Origin: Solobacterium sp.
Lineage (GTDB): Bacteria; Bacillota_I; Bacilli_A; Erysipelotrichales; Erysipelotrichaceae
DNA length: 58,514 nucleotides
Direction of reading: 5' to 3'
Assembly: GCA_017432325.1 (NCBI GenBank)
Contig: JAFRJJ010000031.1
Coordinates: forward strand, 1 to 58,514
Below are positions 32,655-40,887 of this stretch, in pieces. Position numbers and translations under genes: made by a program. The notes under the pieces are model-generated. The model was not told where the DNA came from. It saw nothing but the letters and a program-made list of their open reading frames with translations, and ran no database searches. The stretch's first letter is position 1; every line of letters starts with the position of its first letter.

Positions 32655-33158
32655 ATGGGATATATCGTATTTCAGACTGATTTCGGCGGCCACAGCTCCG
32701 GTTCAATGGCCGGTGTCTGCAGGATCGTCGATCCCACACTGCAGATATTTGAACTGACGCACAACGTACCGAAGTTCGATGTCGAAACAGCAGGCAGGAA
32801 TCTCTGCGAGGTGATCCCGTTCTGGCCGGCAGGGACTGTATTTGTCAGTGTTGTTGATCCGGGTGTCGGAACGCCCCGCAAAGCCAGTGCGGCAAAGACA
32901 AAGAGCGGACATTATATCGTGACACCGGACAACGGTATCCTGGATGTGGTAAACAAAGAACTCGAGATCGAGACAGTGCATGAGATCGATCAGAGCGTCA
33001 ACCGGTTCAAAGGAAACCACTGGTCAGAGGAATCCGAGATCTTCCACGGACGTGATGTGTTCGCATATACCGGCGCCAGGCTGGCATCCGGCAGGATCGA
33101 TATTGACGGAACCGGTCCTGAATACCCGGTCGGGGAGATCGTCAGTTACGTAAAATAA
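32655..33158 (+). CDS. SAM-hydroxide adenosyltransferase paralogue 4, C-terminal domain missing
   Basis: A 167-aa protein equal to the N-terminal domain only. Asp68 and Arg75 (DPGVGTPRKA) and His131 (FHGRDVFAYTG) are kept. It stops at GPEYPVGEIVSYVK, where paralogues continue into the C-terminal beta domain. In the trimeric family enzymes the active site lies between the N-domain of one chain and the C-domain of the next, so this chain could act only with a paralogue, or has another role. A terminator directly follows, and no remnant of the lost domain is seen. 1 bp separates it from paralogue 3. Confidence 0.85.
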   Translation: MGYIVFQTDFGGHSSGSMAGVCRIVDPTLQIFELTHNVPKFDVETAGRNLCEVIPFWPAGTVFVSVVDPGVGTPRKASAAKTKSGHYIVTPDNGILDVVNKELEIETVHEIDQSVNRFKGNHWSEESEIFHGRDVFAYTGARLASGRIDIDGTGPEYPVGEIVSYVK

Positions 33159-33166
33159 GACGAAAG

Positions 33167-33197
33167 GGAAACAGATGCTAAACTGTTTCCTTTTTTT
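33167..33197 (+). terminator. terminator of ECF/SAM hydrolase operon
   Basis: An 8-bp stem GGAAACAG/CTGTTTCC and seven T residues. A second hairpin with GCGATGC (33203-33209) and GCATCGC (33251-33257) plus a T-rich tail lies just downstream. Confidence 0.88.
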
Positions 33198-33330
33198 CTG
33201 CCGCGATGCATAAACGAGCTGTCCGCCCGGAATCATCCTGCAGTGCGCAGGCATCGCTTTTCTTTTTGCCCGTTTCATGAGGGCAGACAGGGAGATTAGA
33301 AAATGTAACAAATGAAAATTTTTATTTTTC

Positions 33331-33359
33331 TTGTATGCAGAATATCTTGGTGGTATATT
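33331..33359 (+). promoter_or_regulatory. promoter of mra cluster
   Basis: TTGTAT (33331-33336), 17-bp spacer, TATATT (33354-33359) preceded by TGG. Confidence 0.75.
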
Positions 33360-33368
33360 TGTGGTATC

Positions 33369-33398
33369 AAGTGTCTGAAAGTGGCGGAAAGTGGGGGA
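33369..33398 (+). promoter_or_regulatory. MraZ operator, three 10-bp direct repeats
   Basis: AAGTGTCTGA, AAGTGGCGGA and AAGTGGGGGA stand head to tail at exactly 10-bp period, just after the predicted start site. They match the AAAGTG[G/T] boxes bound by MraZ in mollicutes. The last repeat also supplies the GGGGGA ribosome site of mraZ, so MraZ would repress its own operon. Confidence 0.8.
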
Positions 33399-33406
33399 TT
33401 TAGCAC

Positions 33407-33838
33407 ATGTTTATGGGTGAATACAGGCATAGCCTGGATGCCAAAAACAGATTGATCATTCCGGCAAAGTTCCGCGACGAGCTTGGGAGTACATTTGTTG
33501 TTACGAAAGGACTCGACGGCTGTCTCACGATCTACACCGAAGAACAGTGGGCTGTCATCGTCCAGCAGCTGGAGAAACTTCCTTCCACAAAAAAGGAAGT
33601 CAGACAATATGTCCGCTTCCTGCTGAGTAAAGCAACAGAGTGCGTGTTTGATTCCCAGGGGAGGATCCAGCTCCCTCAGGTACTGATCAAAGCGGCAGAC
33701 ATTGACAGGAAATGCGCAGTAATCGGAGCGGCCGATCACATCGAAATATGGTCCGAAGAGAAGTGGGATGCATATGACGATGAAGCCGGTGAATCCTTCG
33801 AAAATGTGGCTGAAAGCCTGACGGAGTTCCTGAGATGA
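33407..33838 (+). CDS. mraZ: transcriptional regulator MraZ
   Basis: A 143-aa MraZ with two SpoVT/AbrB-like halves: MFMGEYRHSLDAKNRLIIPAKFRDELGS and the second DSQGRIQLPQVLIKAADIDRKCAVIGAADHIEIWSEEKW. MraZ forms a ring and binds direct repeats at the promoter of the division/cell-wall cluster, repressing it in most species. The three repeats just upstream fit autoregulation. The stop overlaps the rsmH start by 4 bp. Confidence 0.96.
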   Translation: MFMGEYRHSLDAKNRLIIPAKFRDELGSTFVVTKGLDGCLTIYTEEQWAVIVQQLEKLPSTKKEVRQYVRFLLSKATECVFDSQGRIQLPQVLIKAADIDRKCAVIGAADHIEIWSEEKWDAYDDEAGESFENVAESLTEFLR

Positions 33839-34776
33839 TGGAACACCAGAGCGTCATGCTTCATGAAACGATCGATCTGCTGAATGTAAAACCCGACGGG
33901 ATCTACATTGACGGAACGCTCGGAAGAGGAGGACACGCAGGACTGCTTGCTTCAAAACTGGAACACGGACATCTCTACGGAATAGATCAGGACGATCAGG
34001 CACTGGCTGAATCAGCTGAAAGACTGAAGGAATACAGTGACAGGATCACATTGATCAAAGGCAACTTCCGTGAAATGAAAGCGCTTTTAGAACCATATGG
34101 TATCCATGAAGCAGACGGTATCATGATGGACCTGGGCGTCAGCTCACCGCAGTTCGACGATCCGTCTAGAGGCTTCAGCTACAGATTTGATTCCCGCCTT
34201 GATATGAGGATGGATCAGACTCAGAAACTCGATGCCTGGACAGTTGTCAATACATACAGTGTCAAAGAGTTATCTGACATATTCTTCCGCTACGGGGAAG
34301 AAAGAAACGCAGGACGCATCGCAAACGCGATCGTCAAAGCAAGAGAGAACGGACCGGTCAACACAACGTTCGAACTGAACGACATCATCCGTTCCGCATT
34401 ACCGGATAAAGTCCTTCGCAAAAAGGGACATCCTGCGAAGCAGACATACCAGGCACTCAGAATCGAGGTCAACGATGAATTGTCCTCACTGAGGTCAGGA
34501 CTTCAGGATGCTGTGGATATGCTTGCCCCCGGCGGCAGACTCGCAGTCATCACATTCCACTCGCTGGAAGACCGTATGGTCAAAAGCCTGTTCAGAGAAT
34601 TGACTTCTGCTCCATTTGTGGAACCGAAAATTCCTGTTAAAGCTTCACAAATGGAGCAGGCCTCCTTTACAGCAGTTACCAGAAAAGCAGTAACTGCCAC
34701 GGAAGAGGAACTGAACGAAAACCACAGATCGCACAGCGCGAAACTCAGAGTGATAGAAAGAAACAAAAAGGGGTAA
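33835..34776 (+). CDS. rsmH: 16S rRNA (cytosine-1402-N4)-methyltransferase RsmH
   Basis: A 313-aa SAM-dependent methyltransferase that modifies C1402 in the decoding centre. Motifs are DGTLGRGGHAGLLASKL (SAM loop), GIMMDLGVSSPQFDDPSRGFSYR, RTYQALRIEVNDEL-like KQTYQALRIEVNDEL, and GGRLAVITFHSLEDRMVK near the C-terminus. Starts at ATG 33835 (overlapping mraZ) or 33838; GGAG at 33823 favours the first. It is the second gene of the mra cluster. Confidence 0.96.
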   Translation: MMEHQSVMLHETIDLLNVKPDGIYIDGTLGRGGHAGLLASKLEHGHLYGIDQDDQALAESAERLKEYSDRITLIKGNFREMKALLEPYGIHEADGIMMDLGVSSPQFDDPSRGFSYRFDSRLDMRMDQTQKLDAWTVVNTYSVKELSDIFFRYGEERNAGRIANAIVKARENGPVNTTFELNDIIRSALPDKVLRKKGHPAKQTYQALRIEVNDELSSLRSGLQDAVDMLAPGGRLAVITFHSLEDRMVKSLFRELTSAPFVEPKIPVKASQMEQASFTAVTRKAVTATEEELNENHRSHSAKLRVIERNKKG

Positions 34777-34782
34777 GGGGAA

Positions 34783-35100
34783 ATGACAAAACAAGCAAAG
34801 AAAAAGAACAAAAAGGGTGTAAAGCTCGTCAATTTTACAGCTGTATTTTTTATCATCTCATGCACGTTGTTCCTTGCAAGTTCATTATTTCTGCGTTCAT
34901 ACAACAATGCTCTGAGTACACAGAAACAGGCTGTGGAAGCTAAGATCACGGAGATCCAGCTGGCCAACGCGGCTGCCAAAGTAGAGATCCAGACACTCTC
35001 GACAAGAGAAAGGATCGATACGATCGCTTCCGACAATGGACTGAAACTGCATCAGGACAACATTATCACGATTACGACTTCTCAGGATAACGGAGAATAG
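34783..35100 (+). CDS. ftsL: cell division protein FtsL
   Basis: A 105-aa bitopic protein: Lys-rich cytoplasmic tail (TKQAKKKNKKGVK), one membrane segment near residues 13-35 (VNFTAVFFIISCTLFLASSLFL), and an outside coiled coil (STQKQAVEAKITEIQLANAAAKVEIQTL). FtsL joins DivIB and DivIC at the septum; sequence identity is low in this family, so the call rests on size, topology and position between rsmH and the class B PBP. Ribosome site AGGGG; 1 bp before the PBP gene. Confidence 0.85.
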   Translation: MTKQAKKKNKKGVKLVNFTAVFFIISCTLFLASSLFLRSYNNALSTQKQAVEAKITEIQLANAAAKVEIQTLSTRERIDTIASDNGLKLHQDNIITITTSQDNGE

Positions 35101-35101
35101 T

Positions 35102-37294
35102 ATGAGAAAGCGGGTCAGAATTGTCCGCATCCTATTCATCATGACATTAGCGGTAATGTTATTGCTTGCCTCTAATGTTTTTTTGGTATCTATCCGTAAA
35201 GTGCACCTGCGTTCCGGCACGGACCTGAGCGCATACGCAAACAGCGCAAACACGGTTCATGAAACGCTCAAAGCTACACGAGGCAATATTTATGACCGCA
35301 ACGGAACCATTATTGCCCAGGACCGTCAGACATATAATATCGTATGTATCCTTTCGCCAGACCGTCCGACGGTAGGGGGAAAGGTCGTCCATGTACAGGA
35401 TGTCGACGGCACCGCAAGGGCACTGTCAAAGATCCTTGATGCGGACTATGATACATTGTTCGGATACCTGAACCAGTATAATACAAGCGGCCTGTGGCAG
35501 ACCGAGCTCGGTCCTGCAGGGCGTAATCTTTCGAAAGCAACTATGGAAGAGATCCAGGAACTCGGCCTTCCCGGCATTGAGTTTACAGACTCTATCCAGC
35601 GTGTATATCCGCTCGGCTCGTTCGCTTCCAATCTGATCGGCTTTGCCCAGTCAGATGAAAACGGAACGACAATCGGTAAAATGGGAACGGAACTGTATCT
35701 CGACAGTTATCTTTCCGGTATTGACGGAAGCAGAACATATCAGGCCGACTCAAACGGCTATATCCTTCCGGGTATGAAAGAAGAGACAGTCAGCCCCGTA
35801 AACGGCTATGACGTATATCTGACGATCGACCAGGATCTCCAGGAAGCTCTGGAAGACGCTTTCGTAAAAACAACGGAACGCTTCGACCCGCTGCGTATCT
35901 GGGGCTCTGTTATGGATCTGGATACAGGCAAGATCCTCGCATGGGGACAGTCACCGTCGTTCGACCCGAACCTCATGGATATTGCGGACTATAACAACTA
36001 CGGCACACAGCTCCCGTATGAGCCGGGTTCCACACTGAAATCATTTACCTGGGCTGCTGCGGTCGACTATGGCGTGTATGACGGGGATGCCCTGGTATAC
36101 GGCGGACCGTACTGCTATATATCGGATGAGAACAACAACCCGCTCCGCGTACAGGAAAGCAGATCTTGCATCTACAACGCAGGACGCGCAAACTACGGTA
36201 TGACGACATACGATCACGGTATGATCTATTCCGCCAATACGATCGCCCTGGAGATCCAGAACAGTCTGATCACACCCCAGATCCATCTTGATTACCTGAA
36301 AAAATTCGGCTTCTTCCAGCCTGTCAACAGTGACGGTCTGCCGGAAGAGTCGGGTATACTGAACTTCACATATGCGGCCGACCGTGCTTCACTCTCATAT
36401 GGGCAGGGTTCAACCGTAACCATGCTGCAGCTGATGCAGGCATATTCAGCACTGTTTACAGACGGTACGATGAAGAAACCGTATTATGTAGAATCGATCC
36501 GTGACCCGTACGATTCGAACCATATCATCTATCAGGCAGACACCAGGATCACCGGACAGCCGATCACAGAAGAAAGCGCAAAAGAAATGCAGAAGATCAT
36601 GTGGAAGGTTGTCAACGATGAAGAAGGTACCGCAAGATGGTACAGAATTCCTGACTGTGAACTCATGGGAAAGACCGGTACAACACAGGTCGCGATCAAC
36701 GGAAGCTACGCTTCAGGATATACGATCGTATCTCTGATGTGTGCACTTCCTGCGGATGATCCGCAAGTTATGGTTTACTATGCGTTCGAAGCGGCGTATA
36801 ATCCCAGCGCACACTATTATTCACAGGCACAGCAGGATCTGCTCAGAACAGTTGCCCTGAAAATAGGTGTAACACAGGCCGAAGAGGAACCGCCGGCAGA
36901 AGAAACGACTGAAGAACCGGAAGAACCGGTGATCACCGAGATCGTAACGAATGAAATGCCGAATGTGATCAATCACTCGCTGGCATATGCGCATGAAAAG
37001 CTTGACTGGCTGAACACAGATCTGATCGTTTTGGGATCGGGAGATACCGTGATCGACCAGTATCCAAGAAGTACGGCCATGGTCGCGACAGGCCAGAAGG
37101 TATTCCTGCTGACAGACACGAACAGCTTCATCATGCCGGATATGACAGGGTGGACAAGAAAAGATGTCACAGCATTGTGGAGCGTTACGGAGTTCGGCAT
37201 AAGGATGTCGGGAGAAGGCAGGGTAACAAGCCAGTCAGTCCCGGCAGGAACCATGGTCAACAGAGGAACAGATATCGAAGTTATATTTGAGTAA
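35102..37294 (+). CDS. class B penicillin-binding protein with PASTA domains
   Basis: A 730-aa septal transpeptidase (FtsI/Pbp2B/Pbp2X type) that cross-links peptidoglycan. Order: membrane anchor near residues 8-30; dimerisation domain (KATRGNIYDRNGTIIAQD); transpeptidase with Ser310 in STLK, SAN at 377-379 and KTG at 524-526; an acidic Pro/Glu linker near 605-625; two PASTA repeats (EMPNVINHSLAYAHEKLDWL..., FIMPDMTGWTRKDVTALWS...). PASTA domains bind wall fragments or stabilise the septum. It lies at the usual place for the division PBP. Confidence 0.95.
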   Translation: MRKRVRIVRILFIMTLAVMLLLASNVFLVSIRKVHLRSGTDLSAYANSANTVHETLKATRGNIYDRNGTIIAQDRQTYNIVCILSPDRPTVGGKVVHVQDVDGTARALSKILDADYDTLFGYLNQYNTSGLWQTELGPAGRNLSKATMEEIQELGLPGIEFTDSIQRVYPLGSFASNLIGFAQSDENGTTIGKMGTELYLDSYLSGIDGSRTYQADSNGYILPGMKEETVSPVNGYDVYLTIDQDLQEALEDAFVKTTERFDPLRIWGSVMDLDTGKILAWGQSPSFDPNLMDIADYNNYGTQLPYEPGSTLKSFTWAAAVDYGVYDGDALVYGGPYCYISDENNNPLRVQESRSCIYNAGRANYGMTTYDHGMIYSANTIALEIQNSLITPQIHLDYLKKFGFFQPVNSDGLPEESGILNFTYAADRASLSYGQGSTVTMLQLMQAYSALFTDGTMKKPYYVESIRDPYDSNHIIYQADTRITGQPITEESAKEMQKIMWKVVNDEEGTARWYRIPDCELMGKTGTTQVAINGSYASGYTIVSLMCALPADDPQVMVYYAFEAAYNPSAHYYSQAQQDLLRTVALKIGVTQAEEEPPAEETTEEPEEPVITEIVTNEMPNVINHSLAYAHEKLDWLNTDLIVLGSGDTVIDQYPRSTAMVATGQKVFLLTDTNSFIMPDMTGWTRKDVTALWSVTEFGIRMSGEGRVTSQSVPAGTMVNRGTDIEVIFE

Positions 37295-37307
37295 AGGGGT
37301 GGAAGAT

Positions 37308-38273
37308 ATGACAGTTGAAATTCTGATCGCATTTGTAATAAGTCTGGCAGCTGTTGTATATCTGATGCCTAAATGGATCAGTTATCTGAAGATACTGAGC
37401 TTCAATCAGAACGTCAGTGAATACAGCCTGCAGGAATACAAGGAGAAAGCAAAGACACCGATCATGGGCGGCGTGCTGTTTATCGTCGTACCGGTGATCG
37501 TGACGATCATTGAGACGCTCCTGCTGCAAAAGTTCCGGGTCGATACAGCGATCATCCTGATCGTATTTGCCGGCTACGGACTGATCGGATTCATTGATGA
37601 TTACCTGATCGTCGTCAAGAAAAACAACGACGGTCTGAAACCGGGTCTCAAATTTCTGATGCAGCTGGCACTCGCTGTCATATTCTTCTGGCTTTACAGA
37701 GGACACGCAGTCCTGGATGTCAGGATTCCGTTCCTGAATAAAACAGTATACTTCGGAGCGCTGTACAGCCTGCTCATCCTGTTCATGTTCACAGGCTCAA
37801 GCAATGCCGTAAACCTGACAGACGGTATGGACGGTCTTGCGGCAGGATGCACGGTATTTGCGCTGATCCCGTATCTTGTATTCGGTATCATGCAGGCAAA
37901 TAACGGCGCAGTCATATTCATCAGCTCGCTGCTCGGCGCGCTGTTCGGATACCTGAAATACAATATCAAGCCGGCAAAGATCTTTATGGGTGATACCGGT
38001 TCCCTGGCTCTTGGCGCTGCGCTGGCAGCCCTGGCCATGGTCGAAAAACAGGAACTGACGCTGATCCTGGCAGGCGGCGTATTCGTCATAGAAACACTGT
38101 GCGTCCTGATCCAGCAGATCTCAGTCAGAACGATACACAAAAAGGTATTCATCTATACTCCGATCCATTACGCGTTTGTCCTGAAGGGAATGAAAGAAAA
38201 CCAGGTAGTACATATGCTGTGGGCATGTGCCGCGGTATTCGCAGTCCTCGGACTGATCACAGGCCTGAGGTAA
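37308..38273 (+). CDS. mraY: phospho-N-acetylmuramoyl-pentapeptide transferase MraY
   Basis: MraY transfers phospho-MurNAc-pentapeptide to undecaprenyl phosphate in the membrane to make lipid I. The 321-aa product has about ten membrane segments and the family motifs GFIDDYLIVVKKNNDGL, NLTDGMDGLAAG and KIFMGDTGSLALGA, with HYAFVLKG near the end. An in-frame TTG at 37287 lies inside the PBP gene; ATG 37308 has GGGGTGG upstream and matches usual length. It is the last gene of the cluster: a long terminator follows instead of murD. Confidence 0.96.
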   Translation: MTVEILIAFVISLAAVVYLMPKWISYLKILSFNQNVSEYSLQEYKEKAKTPIMGGVLFIVVPVIVTIIETLLLQKFRVDTAIILIVFAGYGLIGFIDDYLIVVKKNNDGLKPGLKFLMQLALAVIFFWLYRGHAVLDVRIPFLNKTVYFGALYSLLILFMFTGSSNAVNLTDGMDGLAAGCTVFALIPYLVFGIMQANNGAVIFISSLLGALFGYLKYNIKPAKIFMGDTGSLALGAALAALAMVEKQELTLILAGGVFVIETLCVLIQQISVRTIHKKVFIYTPIHYAFVLKGMKENQVVHMLWACAAVFAVLGLITGLR

Positions 38274-38302
38274 TCGGACAAGCAATCCATTAATACCAGC
38301 TG

Positions 38303-38341
38303 ATAACAGAGATATTACATAAATATTTCTGTTATTTTTTT
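38303..38341 (+). terminator. terminator of mra cluster
   Basis: A 14-bp stem (38303-38316 with 38322-38335, one wobble), ACATA loop, then a T-run. Confidence 0.9.
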
Positions 38342-38373
38342 GTGGAACCGCATCGAACCCTGCCGTATATATA

Positions 38374-38833
38374 AGTGTCTGACGAAAGTATAGTGCTCCG
38401 GCACTGAGGAGGTAAGGCTATGAACTGAACAGTAAGAACTGTCCAATCAGATCAATGAATGAAACGATCATCATAATGTTTCAATCCGTGGAGGAAAGCC
38501 AAATCTGCGGTATGAACAGTCAGATGGTATTTCATATCTGCATCCCGCCAAAGAACAGCAGACTTAAAAAACACCTTACGTAACCGAATGGAAGTAAAGC
38601 AGTAATGTTTATCAGATCAGTATCTTTTCAAATACAGAATCGATCGGCTGGCAATACGGTGAGTTCACATCGGAATCGGTCAGCTGTAAAACTCAAGCCT
38701 GCGGAGACAGCTCTGACGGGCATTGCCAACGGTAATGCAGTTATCTGTTGATGAAGCAGGAACTGAAGTTTTGCGGGGAATGTGTTAAATCACAGCCAGT
38801 GACAGGGGCTTTTCCGCAAATATTTCAGACATA
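38374..38833 (+). ncRNA. large structured RNA of unknown class
   Basis: About 460 nt without a coding frame, between the mraY terminator and the thrS promoter. A TATATA -10 (38366-38373) predicts a start near 38376. The 5' end GTGTCTGA (38375-38382) pairs with TCAGACAT (38825-38832), closing the whole region. Inside are local stems: AGTGC/GCACT with UCCG loop (38392-38405), ACAGT/ACTGT (38429-38442), GAAAC/GTTTC (38461-38482), CAGAT/ATCTG (38521-38540), GCTGGC/GTCAGC (38647-38684), GCATTGCC/GGTAATGC (38720-38738) and TTTGCGG/CCGCAAA (38770-38820). It is not RNase P RNA or tmRNA by key motifs. ROOL, GOLLD or OLE relatives are possible but untested. Confidence 0.5.
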
Positions 38834-38847
38834 CGCAACTCTTTTCA

Positions 38848-38876
38848 TTGCTTTTGCGGTGTGTTTGCGTTAATAT
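38848..38876 (+). promoter_or_regulatory. promoter of thrS
   Basis: TTGCTT (38848-38853), 17-bp spacer, TAATAT (38871-38876). The start would be about 38883, at the beginning of the T-box leader. Confidence 0.6.
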
Positions 38877-38883
38877 TCATACA

Positions 38884-39087
38884 AAGCTTTGATCAGGACA
38901 CGTTTCCCTGATTGTTTCTGCCCAGAGAACAGACGGCCGGTGCGAGTCTGTCAGAACGTTTCGGAAATACTACCTGTGAGCCGCACCCGAAAGGGAACGC
39001 CGTAAACCGCGTTAAGGATCAGAGGCAGCGTATGCTGTGAATAAAGGTGGTACCACGGTCTTCGTCCTTTGGCGGGACTTTTTTTAT
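38884..39087 (+). promoter_or_regulatory. T-box riboswitch of thrS (ACU specifier)
   Basis: A T-box leader senses uncharged tRNA. Stem I shows CAGAGA, ACAGAC/GTCTGT with GGTGCGA in the distal loop, and a specifier loop GAAATACTACCTG in which ACU (38969-38971, Thr) is followed by A. The T-box sequence AAAGGTGGTACCACGG is at 39044-39059. A short stem GTCC/GGAC and T-run to 39085 is the regulated terminator. Confidence 0.88.
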
Positions 39088-39105
39088 GATAGGGAGGAAC
39101 TGAAA

Positions 39106-40860
39106 ATGAGAGACTTTTTAAACGAAGAGGAACTGCACATTTTGAACCACTCCTGTGCACATGTGATGGCGCAGGCGGTGAAACATCTCTGGCCGCAGGC
39201 TAAGTTCTGGGTCGGACCGGTCGTCGAAGAGGGATTCTATTATGATATGGATCTCGGCGATGTTACACTGAACGATGCTGATCTTGACAAGATCGAAAAG
39301 GAAATGAAGAAGGTCTGTAAAGACGGCAAGAAGATCACGAGACATGAAATTTCAAAAGAAGAGGCACTTGCACAGTTTGCGGATGACCCTTATAAGGTTG
39401 ACCTGATCAGCCGTATGGAAGACGGCGTACAGATCTCCATGTATACCCAGGGCGATTTCACGGATCTCTGCCGCGGACCTCATGTAGATAACACAAAGCT
39501 CTGCAGAAACTTCAAACTGATCAAGCATTCCGGCGCTTACTGGAAGGGTGACAAGAACAACAAAGTCCTGCAGCGTGTATACGGCGTATGCTTCCCGACA
39601 GCTGAAGAACTGGAAGAACACCTCCAGTTCCTGGAAGACGCAAAACAGAGAGACCACAGAAAGCTCGGTAAAGAACTGCAGATGTTCATGTTCTCCGATA
39701 CAGTCGGCAGCGGACTTCCGATGTGGCTGCCCAACGGCTTCACGGTAAGACGCCTGCTTTCCGATTACATCATGGACAAGGAACTTCAGCAGGGATACGT
39801 GCATGTCATGACACCGTCAGTCGTTTCCACAAAGCTCTACAAGATCTCCGGACACCTTGCACACTACAAGGATGATATGTTCCCGATCATGGAACGCGAC
39901 AATGAAGAATTCTGCCTGCGTCCGATGAACTGCCCTGAACACATGATCATGTACAGAAGCAGGCTCCATTCCTACCGTGATCTGCCGGTACGCATTGCCG
40001 AGATCGCAAACGACTTCCGTTTCGAAGCAAGCGGCGCGCTGACAGGTATTGAGCGTTCCCGCGCGTTTACACAGAACGACTCTCATATCTTCTGCCGTCC
40101 CGACCAGATCGCAGACGAAATCAAGAACGTTACCAAACTGATCCTTGATGTATATCATGACTTCGGTTTCGGTGAATACCAGTTCCGTCTCTCACTGAGA
40201 GATCCCGAGAATACGGAAAAGTATTTCGGAAACGATGAACTATGGGCAAAGAGTGAAGCACAGCTCAGGGAAGTCCTGAAGGAAATGGACGTTCCGTTCT
40301 ATGAAGCGCTTGGTGAAGCAGCATTCTACGGACCGAAGATCGACGTCCAGGTCAAGAGCGCGATCGGACACGATGTAACGCTGTCCACGATCCAGCTTGA
40401 CTACCAGCTTCCTGAAAGATTTGAACTGGAATATGTTGACAGCGACGGACAGAAAAAGCGTCCTGTCGTCATCCACAGAGCGATCCTCGGATCCATCGAC
40501 CGTTTCGTTGCCTTCCTGCTGGAAGAAACAAAGGGTATCTTCCCGACATGGCTGGCACCTACACAGGTACACCTGATCCCTGTCAGCATCGAAGCGCACG
40601 ACGATTACGCGCAGAAAGTCGCGCTGGATCTCAGAAAAGAAGGCTTCCGTGTTCATAACGACAACAGAAACGAAAAACTCGGCTACCGTATCAGGGAAGC
40701 ACAGACAAACAAGATCCCGTATTCACTCGTACTTGGTGATAAGGAAAAGGAAAACAATACCGTCACTTACCGTAAATACGGACAGAAAGAACAAATCACG
40801 GTTACAGAAGACGAGTTCATCGCACTCCTGAAGGAGATCTGCGCAAATCATTCACTGTAA
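39106..40860 (+). CDS. thrS: threonyl-tRNA synthetase lacking TGS domain
   Basis: Class II synthetase charging tRNA-Thr. The 584-aa product has the editing domain (HSCAHVMAQAVKHLWPQAKFWVGP...; HVDNT) directly from residue ~12, the catalytic core (RPMNCPEHMIMYRSRLHSYRDLPVRI, motif 2 RSRAFTQNDSHIFC, motif 3 HRAILGSIDRFVAFLLEE) and the anticodon domain. Usual bacterial enzymes have ~640 aa with an N-terminal TGS domain, absent here. The start at 39106 has AGGGAGG; upstream frame is T-box leader, so the absence is not a wrong start. Confidence 0.96.
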   Translation: MRDFLNEEELHILNHSCAHVMAQAVKHLWPQAKFWVGPVVEEGFYYDMDLGDVTLNDADLDKIEKEMKKVCKDGKKITRHEISKEEALAQFADDPYKVDLISRMEDGVQISMYTQGDFTDLCRGPHVDNTKLCRNFKLIKHSGAYWKGDKNNKVLQRVYGVCFPTAEELEEHLQFLEDAKQRDHRKLGKELQMFMFSDTVGSGLPMWLPNGFTVRRLLSDYIMDKELQQGYVHVMTPSVVSTKLYKISGHLAHYKDDMFPIMERDNEEFCLRPMNCPEHMIMYRSRLHSYRDLPVRIAEIANDFRFEASGALTGIERSRAFTQNDSHIFCRPDQIADEIKNVTKLILDVYHDFGFGEYQFRLSLRDPENTEKYFGNDELWAKSEAQLREVLKEMDVPFYEALGEAAFYGPKIDVQVKSAIGHDVTLSTIQLDYQLPERFELEYVDSDGQKKRPVVIHRAILGSIDRFVAFLLEETKGIFPTWLAPTQVHLIPVSIEAHDDYAQKVALDLRKEGFRVHNDNRNEKLGYRIREAQTNKIPYSLVLGDKEKENNTVTYRKYGQKEQITVTEDEFIALLKEICANHSL

Positions 40861-40887
40861 TTGTGGAAATTGCTTCCGGAATCTGTA

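Noticed and set aside
33203..33267. Second hairpin after the SAM hydrolase operon as a separate small RNA
   Set aside because: It is a plain stem with T-rich tail and no promoter of its own; a back-up terminator is the simpler reading.
38488..38500. GAGGAAAG suggesting RNase P RNA in the large RNA
   Set aside because: It lies ~115 nt from the 5' end rather than ~40, and the other conserved regions, including the GGCTTACAGAA-like 3' part, are not found.
38374..38833. tmRNA
   Set aside because: No tRNA-Ala-like ends, no tag reading frame, no CCA-type 3' end.
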